35,656 bases of DNA from Clostridia bacterium (lineage in GTDB: Bacteria > Bacillota > Clostridia > Oscillospirales > Acutalibacteraceae), in the NCBI GenBank assembly GCA_017550625.1, contig JAFZOL010000063.1:1-35656 (forward strand). The letters are read 5' to 3'. Of this stretch, positions 1 to 14,995 are shown in pieces. Under the pieces are notes generated by a model. That model was not told the DNA's origin. It ran no database searches and was given only the letters and a program-made list of their open reading frames with translations. Each line of letters begins with the position of its first letter. Position 1 is the stretch's first letter. Made by a program: the position numbers and the translations under genes.

Positions 1-255
1 GTGGCCGGGGCAGTCGACGTGCGCATATTGACGAGTCACGGTCTCATACACCACGTGCGCGGTGTTGATCTTGATACCACGGGCTCTCTCTTCGGGGGCC
101 TTGTCGATGCTCGCGTAATCGACGAACGCGGCGCCGCCCTTCATAGCGAGGGTCTTGGTGATGGCAGCGGTCAGAGTGGTCTTGCCATGGTCAACGTGAC
201 CGATGGTGCCGATGTTGACGTGGGGTTTGGTTCTTTCGAATTTCGCTTTTGCCAT
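1..255 (-). CDS. tuf: Translation elongation factor EF-Tu (5' part only)
   Basis: EF-Tu is the GTPase that brings aminoacyl-tRNA to the ribosomal A site. Only the first 85 codons are in the window, because the gene runs off the left edge. The protein opens [19 protein letters not shown] and continues with the P-loop GHVDHGKT, the switch region RARGIKIN and the start of the DCPGH motif, where the window stops. The ATG at 255 is preceded by an AAGGAGG ribosome site and is the only sensible start. The gene lies 118 bp downstream of fusA in the usual str-cluster order and has its own promoter. Family identity is certain from these motifs. Confidence 0.98.
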   Translation of the reverse strand, partial: MAKAKFERTKPHVNIGTIGHVDHGKTTLTAAITKTLAMKGGAAFVDYASIDKAPEERARGIKINTAHVVYETVTRQYAHVDCPGH

Positions 256-312
256 GAGAATTTTTTCCTCCTTATGGTCTCTTCTTAATTTAGTTTTACA
301 TAAACCGAAGCC

Positions 313-341
313 ATTATAACAAATAACTTCGTGCATTTCAA
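313..341 (-). promoter_or_regulatory. tuf promoter
   Basis: On the minus strand TTGAAA (336-341) is separated by 17 bp from TATAAT (313-318). A TG dinucleotide one base upstream gives an extended -10. It lies in the gap after the fusA stop, so tuf can be transcribed separately from the upstream str genes. Confidence 0.75.
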
Positions 342-373
342 GTATAAATTACGAAAATATACCCGAAATTCTT

Positions 374-2437
374 TTACTTCTTACCGATGGAATCCGCGAT
401 GTTTCTGGGCACCTGCGCGTAGTGGCTGGGCTCCATGACGTACTGCCCGCGGCCCTGGGTCTTGCTTCTCAGATCCGTGGCGTAGCCGAACATCGAGGCA
501 AGCGGCACGTGGGCGTTCACCTGCGTGGCGCCGTTGCGGTTCTCCTGATCGCGGATCATGCCGCGGCGCGCGTTGATGTCGCCGATCACGGTGCCGAGAT
601 AATCGTCGGGCACGGTGACGGCGATCTTCATGATGGGCTCCATGAGCACGGGCGCGGCCTTCGCCATGGCGTCCTTGAACGCCATGCTGCCGGCCAGCTT
701 GAACGCGAGCTCGGAGGAGTCGACCTCGTGATACGAGCCGTCGTAAAGCGTGCATTTGACGTCCACCACGGGATAGCCCGCGAGCACGCCGGTCTGCATG
801 GCGCCTCTGACGCCGGCCTCGACCGCCGGGATGAACTCCTTGGGGATCGCGCCGCCGACGACTTCGTTGACGAACTCGAAGCCCTTTTCGGGGTTCGGCT
901 CGATGCGCATCTTGACGTGACCGTACTGACCGTGGCCGCCGGACTGACGGGCGTATTTGGTGTCCGTTTCGGCGGGCTTCGTGATGGTCTCGCGGTAGGC
1001 GACCTGCGGGGCGCCGACGTTCGCTTCGACCCTGTATTCGCGCAGCATTCTGTCCACGATGATCTCGAGGTGCAGCTCGCCCATGCCGGCGATGATGGTC
1101 TGCCCGGTCTCTTCATCGGTGTAGTATTTGAACGTGGGATCTTCCTCACTGAGCTTCATCAGCGCGATGCCCATCTTCTCCTGACCGGCTTTGGTCTTGG
1201 GTTCGATGGCCACGCGGATGACGGGCTCGGGGAATTCCATCTGTTCGAGGATGATGGGGTGGCGCTCATCGCACAGCGTATCGCCCGTGGTGGTGTTCTT
1301 GACGCCCACGACGGCGCAGATATCGCCGCAGTAGCACTGCTCCAGATCCTGTCTGTGGTTGGCGTGCATCTGCAGGATGCGCCCCAGCCGCTCGTTTTTG
1401 TCCTTGGTGGAGTTATAGACCGTGGAGCCCGCAGCCGCGATACCGGAGTAGACGCGGGTGAAGCAGAGCTTGCCGACGTAGGGGTCGGCGGCGATCTTAA
1501 ACGCCAGCGCGGCCAAAGGCGCGTTGTCGGAAACTTCGCGCTCGATCTCGTTGCCGGTCTTGGGGTCGATGCCCTTGACCGCCCCGATGTCAAGGGGCGA
1601 GGGCATATAGTCCACCACGGCGTCGAGCAGCTTCTGCACGCCTTTGTTGCGGTATGAGGTGCCGCAGGTGACGGGGACCATCTCGTTCGCGATGGTCGCC
1701 TTGCGGATGCAGGACTTGATCTCGTCGATCGTGAGCTCTTCGCCTTCGAAGTATTTCTCCATCAGCGCTTCATCCTGCTCCGCGACATGCTCGATAAGCT
1801 CGGCGCGGTACTGCTCCGCGAGCTCGCGCATGTCTTCGGGGATCTCCACGACCTCGGTCTTGAGACCTTCTTTGTCGTCGTAGAGGGTGGCGTTCATTTC
1901 GACGAGGTCGATGATGCCTTTGAAATCGCTTTCGGCGCCGATGGGGAGCTGAATGGGCACGGCGTTGCACTTGAGCCTGTCCTTCATCATCTCCACCACG
2001 CGATAGAAATCCGCGCCCATGATATCCATCTTGTTGATGTATACCATACGCGGGACGTGGTATTTGTCCGCCTGACGCCACACCGTTTCACTCTGGGGCT
2101 CAACGCCGCCCTTCGCGCACAGCACGGTCACGCTGCCGTCGAGCACGCGGAGCGAGCGCTCCACCTCCACGGTGAAATCCACGTGCCCGGGCGTGTCGAT
2201 GATGTTGATGCGGTGGTCCTTCCAGAAGCAGGTGGTGGCGGCGGAGGTAATGGTGATACCCCGCTCCTGTTCCTGCGCCATCCAGTCCATCGTCGCGTCG
2301 CCGTCGTGCGTTTCGCCGAGCTTGTGGTTGATGCCCGTGTAAAAGAGGATGCGTTCGGTCGTGGTGGTCTTACCGGCGTCGATATGCGCCATAATACCGA
2401 TATTTCTGGTGTATTCGAGCGATACCTTCCTAGGCAT
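374..2437 (-). CDS. fusA: Translation elongation factor G (EF-G)
   Basis: EF-G is the ribosomal translocase GTPase and also acts with RRF in ribosome recycling. The 687-residue product matches the usual length. The P-loop AHIDAGKT lies at about residues 17-24, followed by the switch I motif [13 protein letters not shown] near residue 82 and NKMD near residue 136. The later domains include [10 protein letters not shown] and the C-terminal segment around [11 protein letters not shown]. The ATG at 2437 has a GGGAGGG ribosome site about 7 nt upstream. It follows rpsG after 45 bp and is almost certainly cotranscribed with rpsL and rpsG. No insertion or frameshift was seen. Confidence 0.99.
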   Translation of the reverse strand: MPRKVSLEYTRNIGIMAHIDAGKTTTTERILFYTGINHKLGETHDGDATMDWMAQEQERGITITSAATTCFWKDHRINIIDTPGHVDFTVEVERSLRVLDGSVTVLCAKGGVEPQSETVWRQADKYHVPRMVYINKMDIMGADFYRVVEMMKDRLKCNAVPIQLPIGAESDFKGIIDLVEMNATLYDDKEGLKTEVVEIPEDMRELAEQYRAELIEHVAEQDEALMEKYFEGEELTIDEIKSCIRKATIANEMVPVTCGTSYRNKGVQKLLDAVVDYMPSPLDIGAVKGIDPKTGNEIEREVSDNAPLAALAFKIAADPYVGKLCFTRVYSGIAAAGSTVYNSTKDKNERLGRILQMHANHRQDLEQCYCGDICAVVGVKNTTTGDTLCDERHPIILEQMEFPEPVIRVAIEPKTKAGQEKMGIALMKLSEEDPTFKYYTDEETGQTIIAGMGELHLEIIVDRMLREYRVEANVGAPQVAYRETITKPAETDTKYARQSGGHGQYGHVKMRIEPNPEKGFEFVNEVVGGAIPKEFIPAVEAGVRGAMQTGVLAGYPVVDVKCTLYDGSYHEVDSSELAFKLAGSMAFKDAMAKAAPVLMEPIMKIAVTVPDDYLGTVIGDINARRGMIRDQENRNGATQVNAHVPLASMFGYATDLRSKTQGRGQYVMEPSHYAQVPRNIADSIGKK

Positions 2438-2482
2438 AATATCCCTCCCAAAAACGAACTGATTGTTTCGATTGGAAGTCTT

Positions 2483-3031
<549 letters not shown>

Positions 3032-3096
3032 TTATATATACTATAAATCTCACATTGGATATTGGGATGCAAGAAGAATTTGTCTCAATCGATAGT

Positions 3097-3137
3097 CGAC
3101 CTGACGGTCGGATTTTTTGTAATTCCAGAAGAATTAC
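3097..3137 (-). promoter_or_regulatory. Two inverted repeats at the rpsL stop / rpsL-rpsG gap
   Basis: GTAATTC (3119-3125), a 5-nt loop and GAATTAC (3131-3137) form a perfect 7-bp inverted repeat that includes the rpsL stop codon. Next to it, CGACC (3097-3101), TGAC and GGTCG (3106-3110) form a second hairpin. In the plus direction this second hairpin is followed by six T, as if it were a terminator, although no plus-strand gene precedes it. In the mRNA sense both lie between S12 and S7, the location of the S7 repression site in E. coli. The role is inferred from position only. Confidence 0.4.
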
Positions 3138-3556
3138 TTTTTCTTGGCTTTCGCCTTCTTGGCGCCGTATTTCGAACGGGCCTGCATTCTGCCGTTGACG
3201 CCCTGCGCGTCGAGGGTCCCTCTGATGATGTGGTAACGCACACCGGGAAGGTCCTTTACACGGCCGCCTCTGATCAGAACCACGGAGTGCTCCTGCAGGT
3301 TGTGACCGACGCCGGGGATGTAAGCGGAGACCTCGATCCCGTTGGTCAGCCTGACTCTGGCGAGCTTTCTCAGGGCGGAGTTCGGCTTCTTCGGCGTGTC
3401 GGTCTTCACGACGGTGCAAACGCCCCGCTTCTGCGGAGAATTGTGGTTCGTGACCACGTTCTTCTTGGAGTTGAGACCCTTGCCGAGCGCGGGAGCCTTG
3501 GACTTCTTTTCCAGAGACTTTCTCGAGTTGTGAACGAGCTGGTTAAAGGTTGGCAA
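3134..3556 (-). CDS. rpsL: 30S ribosomal protein S12 (TTG start)
   Basis: S12 sits at the decoding centre and controls tRNA selection accuracy. The start must be the TTG at 3556: the protein then begins (M)[12 protein letters not shown] like other Firmicutes S12 proteins, is 140 residues long, and has GGAGGT about 8 nt upstream. It carries the low-GC Firmicutes-type insertion (the [16 protein letters not shown] segment) before PQKRGVC. The streptomycin-site motif [11 protein letters not shown] is wild type, with Lys57 equivalent to E. coli Lys42/43. The [23 protein letters not shown] block is intact. It is the first gene of the str operon and has its own promoter upstream. Confidence 0.98.
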   Translation of the reverse strand: MPTFNQLVHNSRKSLEKKSKAPALGKGLNSKKNVVTNHNSPQKRGVCTVVKTDTPKKPNSALRKLARVRLTNGIEVSAYIPGVGHNLQEHSVVLIRGGRVKDLPGVRYHIIRGTLDAQGVNGRMQARSKYGAKKAKAKKK

Positions 3557-3595
3557 ATCATAGCACCTCCTTGCATATAGTATATGTATCATAAA

Positions 3596-3645
3596 AGGGA
3601 GCGCTGTGCAAACGCTCCCTCAATGACCTTGGAAAACTTTGCACA
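3596..3645 (-). promoter_or_regulatory. rpsL leader hairpin with loop complementary to the mRNA 5' end
   Basis: In the transcript, AGGGAGCG and CGCTCCCT (arms 3613-3620 and 3596-3603) form an 8-bp stem closed by a 9-nt loop and followed by UUUU. The loop contains UUUGCACA (3605-3612), which is perfectly complementary to UGUGCAAA (3638-3645). The latter sits at the predicted 5' end of the transcript made from the promoter at 3653-3682. The hairpin may be the rpoBC terminator, an attenuator of the str operon, or half of an H-type pseudoknot. Confidence 0.5.
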
Positions 3646-3652
3646 CTTGATT

Positions 3653-3682
3653 ATTTTATCATTTCCGCCGGCGTTTTGTCAA
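3653..3682 (-). promoter_or_regulatory. str operon (rpsL) promoter
   Basis: Minus-strand TTGACA (3677-3682), an 18-bp spacer and TAAAAT (3653-3658) lie directly after the rpoC stop. The predicted transcription start is near 3646, giving a leader of about 90 nt before the rpsL TTG. Confidence 0.7.
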
Positions 3683-3710
3683 CACCTTTTGGAAAAACTT
3701 TCGTACGATT

Positions 3711-7355
<3,645 letters not shown>

Positions 7356-7398
7356 TCGGCAGGCTCTCCTTCCATTATATATAAATGTAATGTGTACG

Positions 7399-11175
<3,777 letters not shown>

Positions 11176-11270
11176 AAAAACATTTCACTCCGATCTTTCT
11201 TTATCCGCTGACCACGCCCCGCCGCAAACGGGACCGCGGTGGAATACATGATTTTTCACGAAAATCCCTC

Positions 11271-11298
11271 TTGACAAAGCTCTTATTTTTGCTATAAT
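11271..11298 (+). promoter_or_regulatory. Plus-facing promoter inside the rpoB leader
   Basis: TTGACA (11271-11276), a 16-bp spacer and TATAAT (11293-11298) match the consensus at both boxes. The promoter points into the rpoB promoters rather than directly at a gene. Its transcript would start near 11305 and meet a terminator about 70 nt later. Confidence 0.65.
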
Positions 11299-11335
11299 GT
11301 TAATAAAGAAGCTGTTCTGAGGGGTATTCGATTCC

Positions 11336-11382
11336 ATTATAATGCAGTATAGTATATTATCAAAGAATTTTGGGCTTGTCAA
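11336..11382 (-). promoter_or_regulatory. Tandem rpoB promoters
   Basis: P1 is TTGACA (11377-11382), 17 bp, TAATAT (11354-11359). P2 is TTGATA (11358-11363), 16 bp, TATAAT (11336-11341), so the -35 of P2 overlaps the -10 of P1. Both lie about 170 nt upstream of the rpoB ATG. The P1 -35 box is part of the opposite-strand terminator palindrome GGCTTGTCAAGCC. Confidence 0.7.
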
Positions 11383-11391
11383 GCCTTTTTT
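11373..11391 (+). terminator. Terminator overlapping the rpoB -35 box
   Basis: GGCTT, loop GTC and AAGCC are followed by TTTTTT and further T-rich sequence. It would stop transcripts from the plus-facing promoter at 11271. Confidence 0.55.
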
Positions 11392-11441
11392 CTTTGATTT
11401 TTTCTTTTTTATATGGTTTTTTATAAAAAACATGCGAAATA

Positions 11442-11465
11442 TACGCCCGGGCGCGCCCGGGCGTA
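11442..11465. repeat. 24-bp perfect GC palindrome
   Basis: The sequence from TACGCCCGGGCG to its exact complement reads identically on both strands over 24 bp and is followed on the plus strand by ACTTTTCTC. It lies 10 bp upstream of the tcdA -35 box. It could be a bidirectional terminator or a dyad operator. Confidence 0.7.
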
Positions 11466-11474
11466 ACTTTTCTC

Positions 11475-11502
11475 TTGCAAATCGGCGTGAATCTGCTATA
11501 CT
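11475..11502 (+). promoter_or_regulatory. tcdA promoter
   Basis: TTGCAA (11475-11480), 16 bp and TATACT (11497-11502) place a start near 11509, about 30 nt before the tcdA GTG. Confidence 0.6.
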
Positions 11503-11539
11503 GGAATCAGAAACAGTGCAGCCGGAAGGGGGCTTTGCC

Positions 11540-12274
11540 GTGGCGCACGCGCGATCGAGGTTCGAGATGCTGGTGGGGGCCGAAGCCCTTGCCAAACTCC
11601 GGCGTGCGCGGGTGGCGGTGTTCGGCCTCGGGGGCGTCGGGTGCGCCCTTGCCGAGGCGCTGGCGCGCGCGGGCGTGGGCCACGTGGACCTCGTGGACGA
11701 CGACGCTTACAGCCTCACGAACCTGAACCGGCAGCTCTTCGCCACGACGAAGACGCTGGGCGAGGACAAGGTGACCGCCGCCGCGGCGCGGCTGAGAGAG
11801 ATCGACCCCGCGTGCGAGGTGACGGAGCACAGGCTCTTTTATCTGCCGGAGACCGCCGGAGAGATCGACCTTTCGGTTTTCGATTACATCGGCGACGCGA
11901 TCGACACGGTGGCAGCGAAGCTGGAGCTCATCACGCGCGCGAAGGCGGCGGACGTGCCGATCGTTTCGTGCATGGGCACGGGCAACCGGATGGACCCGCT
12001 GGGCCTGACGGTTAAGGATATATATGAAACGCAGGGCGACCCGCTGGCGCGGATCATGCGGCAGGAGCTGAGAAAACGCGGGGTGGGCAGCCTCACGGTG
12101 GTGTGCTCCGACGAGCCGCCGCTCGGCCCGGCGGCCGACCTCAGCGAGCCGCCGGAGACCAAGGGTGCCACGCACAGGCCGGCGCCCGGCAGTTCCCCCT
12201 TCGTGCCGCCCGCCGCGGGCTTCGCGATGGCGTCGCTCATCGTGCGGGCGCTCATCAGCCGCGCGGCAGAATGA
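11540..12274 (+). CDS. tcdA: tRNA threonylcarbamoyladenosine dehydratase (TcdA/CsdL), ThiF/E1-like
   Basis: TcdA uses ATP to cyclise t6A37 of ANN-decoding tRNAs to ct6A, which strengthens anticodon pairing. The 244-residue product has the E1-like nucleotide site GLGGVG (residues 29-34), the NLNRQ motif (61-65), the conserved CMGTGNRMDP block (Cys144) and the C-terminal SPFVPPAAG that distinguishes TcdA from ThiF and MoeB. No CxxC zinc pair is seen, unlike MoeB/ThiF. The GTG at 11540 is preferred because it has a GGAAGGGGG site upstream and gives the family start (AHARSRFEMLVGAEAL). Longer in-frame starts would add an unrelated, T-rich-encoded Phe-rich stretch. The C11 protease gene begins 41 bp downstream. 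Confidence 0.9.
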   Translation: MAHARSRFEMLVGAEALAKLRRARVAVFGLGGVGCALAEALARAGVGHVDLVDDDAYSLTNLNRQLFATTKTLGEDKVTAAAARLREIDPACEVTEHRLFYLPETAGEIDLSVFDYIGDAIDTVAAKLELITRAKAADVPIVSCMGTGNRMDPLGLTVKDIYETQGDPLARIMRQELRKRGVGSLTVVCSDEPPLGPAADLSEPPETKGATHRPAPGSSPFVPPAAGFAMASLIVRALISRAAE

Positions 12275-12315
12275 CATCGGATTTCGCTTGACAAGCGCAA
12301 GGAGGTATATACACT

Positions 12316-14763
12316 ATGGAAAACAGACCTACCGGAAGAAAACGCATCGACGGCGGTCAGGGCAAGACCGTGGGCACCCAGGGCCCCGGCCTCGGCACCG
12401 GGCCCGTCGGCAAAAAGGACGGCTATCAGAGCAGACCCGGCCCCGGCGGCGCGCAGCGCGAGGGGTATAACGAGGGCGGCGCGGCAGGCGGCGGTGACCG
12501 CGGCATCGGCACGTCGCTGCTCAGCGGCCTTCTCGGGGGCGGCGGCAAGGGCAAGATCGTGATCATCCTGATTCTGATCGTGCTCGCCGTGATCATTCTG
12601 CCGAAGCTCTTCGGCGGCTCGGGCAGCGAAGGCGGGGCGAACCTGATCGACTCCGGCGCGGGCTTCACCGGCAACAACGGCTCTTACACGGGCTGGGCGG
12701 ACACGAGCGCCGCGAGCACCGCGAGCACCGGCACCGCCGTGACCGAGACCTCGAACGAGGCGCGCGCGAAGTATACCGTGCTCAAGGGCAACGGGCAGGA
12801 CACCGTGACGCTGATGGTGTATATGTGCGGCACCGACCTTGAGTCGAAGAACGGCATGGCCACCGCCGACCTCTTCGAGATGAAGAACGCCACGATCGCC
12901 GACAACGTGAACCTGATCGTGATGACCGGCGGGTGCAAGGCGTGGAAGACCAACGGCATCTCGAACACGCAGAACCAGATCTATAAGATCGGGAAGGACA
13001 GTCAGAGCGGACAGACGCAGATCATCCGCCTTGAGAACAACGCCGGCAACAAGGCGATGACCGACCCGAACAACCTGTCGGATTTCATCAAATACTGCAG
13101 AAGGGACTTCCCTGCCGACCGCTATATGCTGATCCTGTGGGACCACGGCGGCGGCACGATCTCGGGCTACGGCTACGATGAGAAGAACGTTTCGTCCGGC
13201 TCGATGACCCTGCCCAAGATCGCGAGCGCCCTGAAGGCCGGCGGCGTGCAGTTCGACTTCATCGGCTTCGACGCGTGCCTGATGGCCACGCTCGAGACCG
13301 CCCTGACCCTTGACCCCTATACCGACTATATGATCGCGAGCGAGGAGACCGAGCCCGGCGTGGGCTGGTATTACACCAACTGGCTCACGGACCTGAGCAA
13401 AAACACCTCGACCGACACCGTGACCCTCGGCACGAAGATCGTGGACGACTTCGTGACCGTGTGCGCGCAGAAATGCCGCGGCCAGAAGACCACGCTTTCG
13501 GTGATCGACGTTTCGGAGCTGTCGCAGACCGTGGGCGCGGACCTCTCGGCGTTTTCGGATTCGACCGCCGCGATGATCTCGGGCAGCGGCTACAAGACCG
13601 TGTCGAACGCCCGCGCGAACACGCGCGAGTTCGGCGTGTCGAGCAAGATCGACCAGGTGGACCTCGTGCACCTCGCCCTGAACATCAACACGGCCGAGAG
13701 CAAGGCGCTGGCCCAGACGCTGCGCCACGCGGTGAAATATAACCGCACGTCGTCCAACGTGACCGACGCCTACGGCATTTCGGCTTATTTCCCCTACCGC
13801 AACGCTTCGAAGGTGAACGCCGCGGTGTCGCAGCTCAACGCCCTTGACATGGACGACGAATATATCGCGTGCGTGCGCAAATTCGCGAGCCTTGAGGTCA
13901 CCGGCCAGGCGGTGCAGGGCGGCACGGCGTCGCCCTTCGGGTCGCTGTTCGGCTCGTCCTCGTCGTCGTCTTCGTCTTCTGCTTCGTCCGCGACCGACAT
14001 CATCGGCGCCCTGCTCGGCGGCGGCACGTCGTCGTCGGCATCCGGAGGCCTTGCGGACTTCGCGAGCATGCTCGGCGGCTTCGGCTTCTTTGACAAGAGC
14101 ATCGACCAGAAGGAGCTCACGACCCTCGTGGCCGGCAACACCCTGCCCGCGCTCGAATGGGAGAAAGAAGGCCGCAAGCAGGTGCTGCGCCTCACCGAAG
14201 CCGAATGGGGCCTCGTGAACAACCTGCTGCTCAACGTCTTCCTTGACGACGGAAAAGGCTATATCGATCTCGGCCTTGACAACATCTTCGACTTCACGGA
14301 CGACGGCGCGCTGATCGGCGAATACGACGGCAAGTGGGTGGCGATCGACAAGCAGCCCGTGGCGTATTATTTCGAGAGCTCGCTGACCGAGAACGGCAAG
14401 TTCGTGTCGCAGGGCTACGTGCCGGTGCTGCTCAACGGCGAGCGCGCCGAGCTGCTGATCGCCTTCGACGATGAAAGCGCCTCCATCTCGGGCGCGCGCT
14501 ACGTTTACAAGAACGGCGAGACCGAGACCGTGGCGAAGGCCGTGGGAACGCTGACCGAAGGCGACGTGATCCAGCCCATCTGCGACCGCTATTCTTACGA
14601 CGGAACGTATGAAGACAGCTATAAGCTCGGCGACCCGATCACCTATCACGAAGGCATCGAGGTCTCGGACGTGACGCTGACGGCGGAATCCGGCACGGCG
14701 GTCGCTTCGTACGTGCTGTTCGACATCTACAACATCGAGCACTGGACCCCCGCGATCGGCTGA
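12316..14763 (+). CDS. Membrane-anchored clostripain-family (C11) cysteine peptidase
   Basis: The 815-residue protein starts with a Gly/Pro-rich, basic segment of about 79 residues and one transmembrane helix (about 81-98), so the rest should face outside. The C11 domain starts near residue 160 (VTLMVYMCGTDLES) and holds the catalytic pair: His277 in WDHGGG and Cys321 in GFDACLMA. A Ser-rich low-complexity stretch (about 545-580) leads to a C-terminal module of about 200 residues that I do not recognise. Clostripain relatives cleave after Arg or Lys; the substrate here is unknown. The ATG has AGGAGG 10 nt upstream. No separate promoter is obvious, so it may be cotranscribed with tcdA. A strong terminator follows. 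Confidence 0.88.
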   Translation: MENRPTGRKRIDGGQGKTVGTQGPGLGTGPVGKKDGYQSRPGPGGAQREGYNEGGAAGGGDRGIGTSLLSGLLGGGGKGKIVIILILIVLAVIILPKLFGGSGSEGGANLIDSGAGFTGNNGSYTGWADTSAASTASTGTAVTETSNEARAKYTVLKGNGQDTVTLMVYMCGTDLESKNGMATADLFEMKNATIADNVNLIVMTGGCKAWKTNGISNTQNQIYKIGKDSQSGQTQIIRLENNAGNKAMTDPNNLSDFIKYCRRDFPADRYMLILWDHGGGTISGYGYDEKNVSSGSMTLPKIASALKAGGVQFDFIGFDACLMATLETALTLDPYTDYMIASEETEPGVGWYYTNWLTDLSKNTSTDTVTLGTKIVDDFVTVCAQKCRGQKTTLSVIDVSELSQTVGADLSAFSDSTAAMISGSGYKTVSNARANTREFGVSSKIDQVDLVHLALNINTAESKALAQTLRHAVKYNRTSSNVTDAYGISAYFPYRNASKVNAAVSQLNALDMDDEYIACVRKFASLEVTGQAVQGGTASPFGSLFGSSSSSSSSSASSATDIIGALLGGGTSSSASGGLADFASMLGGFGFFDKSIDQKELTTLVAGNTLPALEWEKEGRKQVLRLTEAEWGLVNNLLLNVFLDDGKGYIDLGLDNIFDFTDDGALIGEYDGKWVAIDKQPVAYYFESSLTENGKFVSQGYVPVLLNGERAELLIAFDDESASISGARYVYKNGETETVAKAVGTLTEGDVIQPICDRYSYDGTYEDSYKLGDPITYHEGIEVSDVTLTAESGTAVASYVLFDIYNIEHWTPAIG

Positions 14764-14789
14764 TCGACGAAACATCTTTTATAAAAGGG

Positions 14790-14817
14790 CCGGAAGCCGC
14801 GAGGCTTCCGGTTTTTT
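14790..14817 (+). terminator. Terminator after the C11 peptidase gene
   Basis: CCGGAAGCC, loop GCGA and GGCTTCCGG form a perfect 9-bp stem followed by TTTTTT. Confidence 0.9.
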
Positions 14818-14902
14818 GTCGGATGGTTTCTTAATAAAAGATAATTTAGTTTATTGATTAAAGAATCGAATATAAGATGCCCAAAGACAGAAAAAGATAA
14901 AA

Positions 14903-14931
14903 TTGACGAAACGGGATAGGCGTGCTATAAT
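14903..14931 (+). promoter_or_regulatory. Promoter of the NAGPA-phosphatase gene
   Basis: TTGACG (14903-14908), 17 bp and TATAAT (14926-14931). The start would be near 14938, giving a leader of about 58 nt before the ATG at 14996. Confidence 0.75.
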
Positions 14932-14995
14932 ATTTTTATGCAAATGTACGAAAAACCCTGTTTGCACAGATCCCATATACGAAAGGATGACGTGA

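Larger units (their letters stand above)
11305..11391 (+). ncRNA. Candidate short RNA antisense to the rpoB leader
   Basis: A consensus promoter just upstream and an intrinsic terminator (GGCTT-GTC-AAGCC then six T, 11373-11391) would define an RNA of about 87 nt. It would overlap the first ~40 nt of the rpoB leader and both rpoB promoters. No known RNA family is recognised. It could instead be read-through toward tcdA or simply promoter noise. Confidence 0.35.
11176..11539. other. rpoB-tcdA regulatory gap
   Basis: This 364-bp gap holds no convincing protein gene. In plus-strand order it contains the rpoB leader (11176 to about 11347), a plus-facing consensus promoter (11271-11298), two minus-facing rpoB promoters (11336-11382), a plus-strand terminator hairpin (11373-11391), a 16-bp A/T palindrome (about 11415-11431), a 24-bp GC palindrome (11442-11465) and the tcdA promoter (11475-11502). 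Confidence 0.7.

Noticed and set aside
11342-11539. 66-codon N-terminal extension of tcdA
   Set aside because: It would translate the T-rich terminator tail and the GC palindrome, does not look like TcdA, and precedes the tcdA promoter. The GTG at 11540 with its ribosome site is preferred.
12288-12315. TTGACA at 12288 as a separate promoter for the C11 peptidase gene
   Set aside because: No -10 box at a workable distance before the ATG; the bases are part of a small CGCTT/AAGCG repeat beside the ribosome site.
11884-14775. 963-codon minus-strand frame opposite tcdA and the C11 peptidase gene
   Set aside because: Composition rich in V/A/H/R/G with no domains; the plus-strand genes have clear catalytic motifs and ribosome sites.
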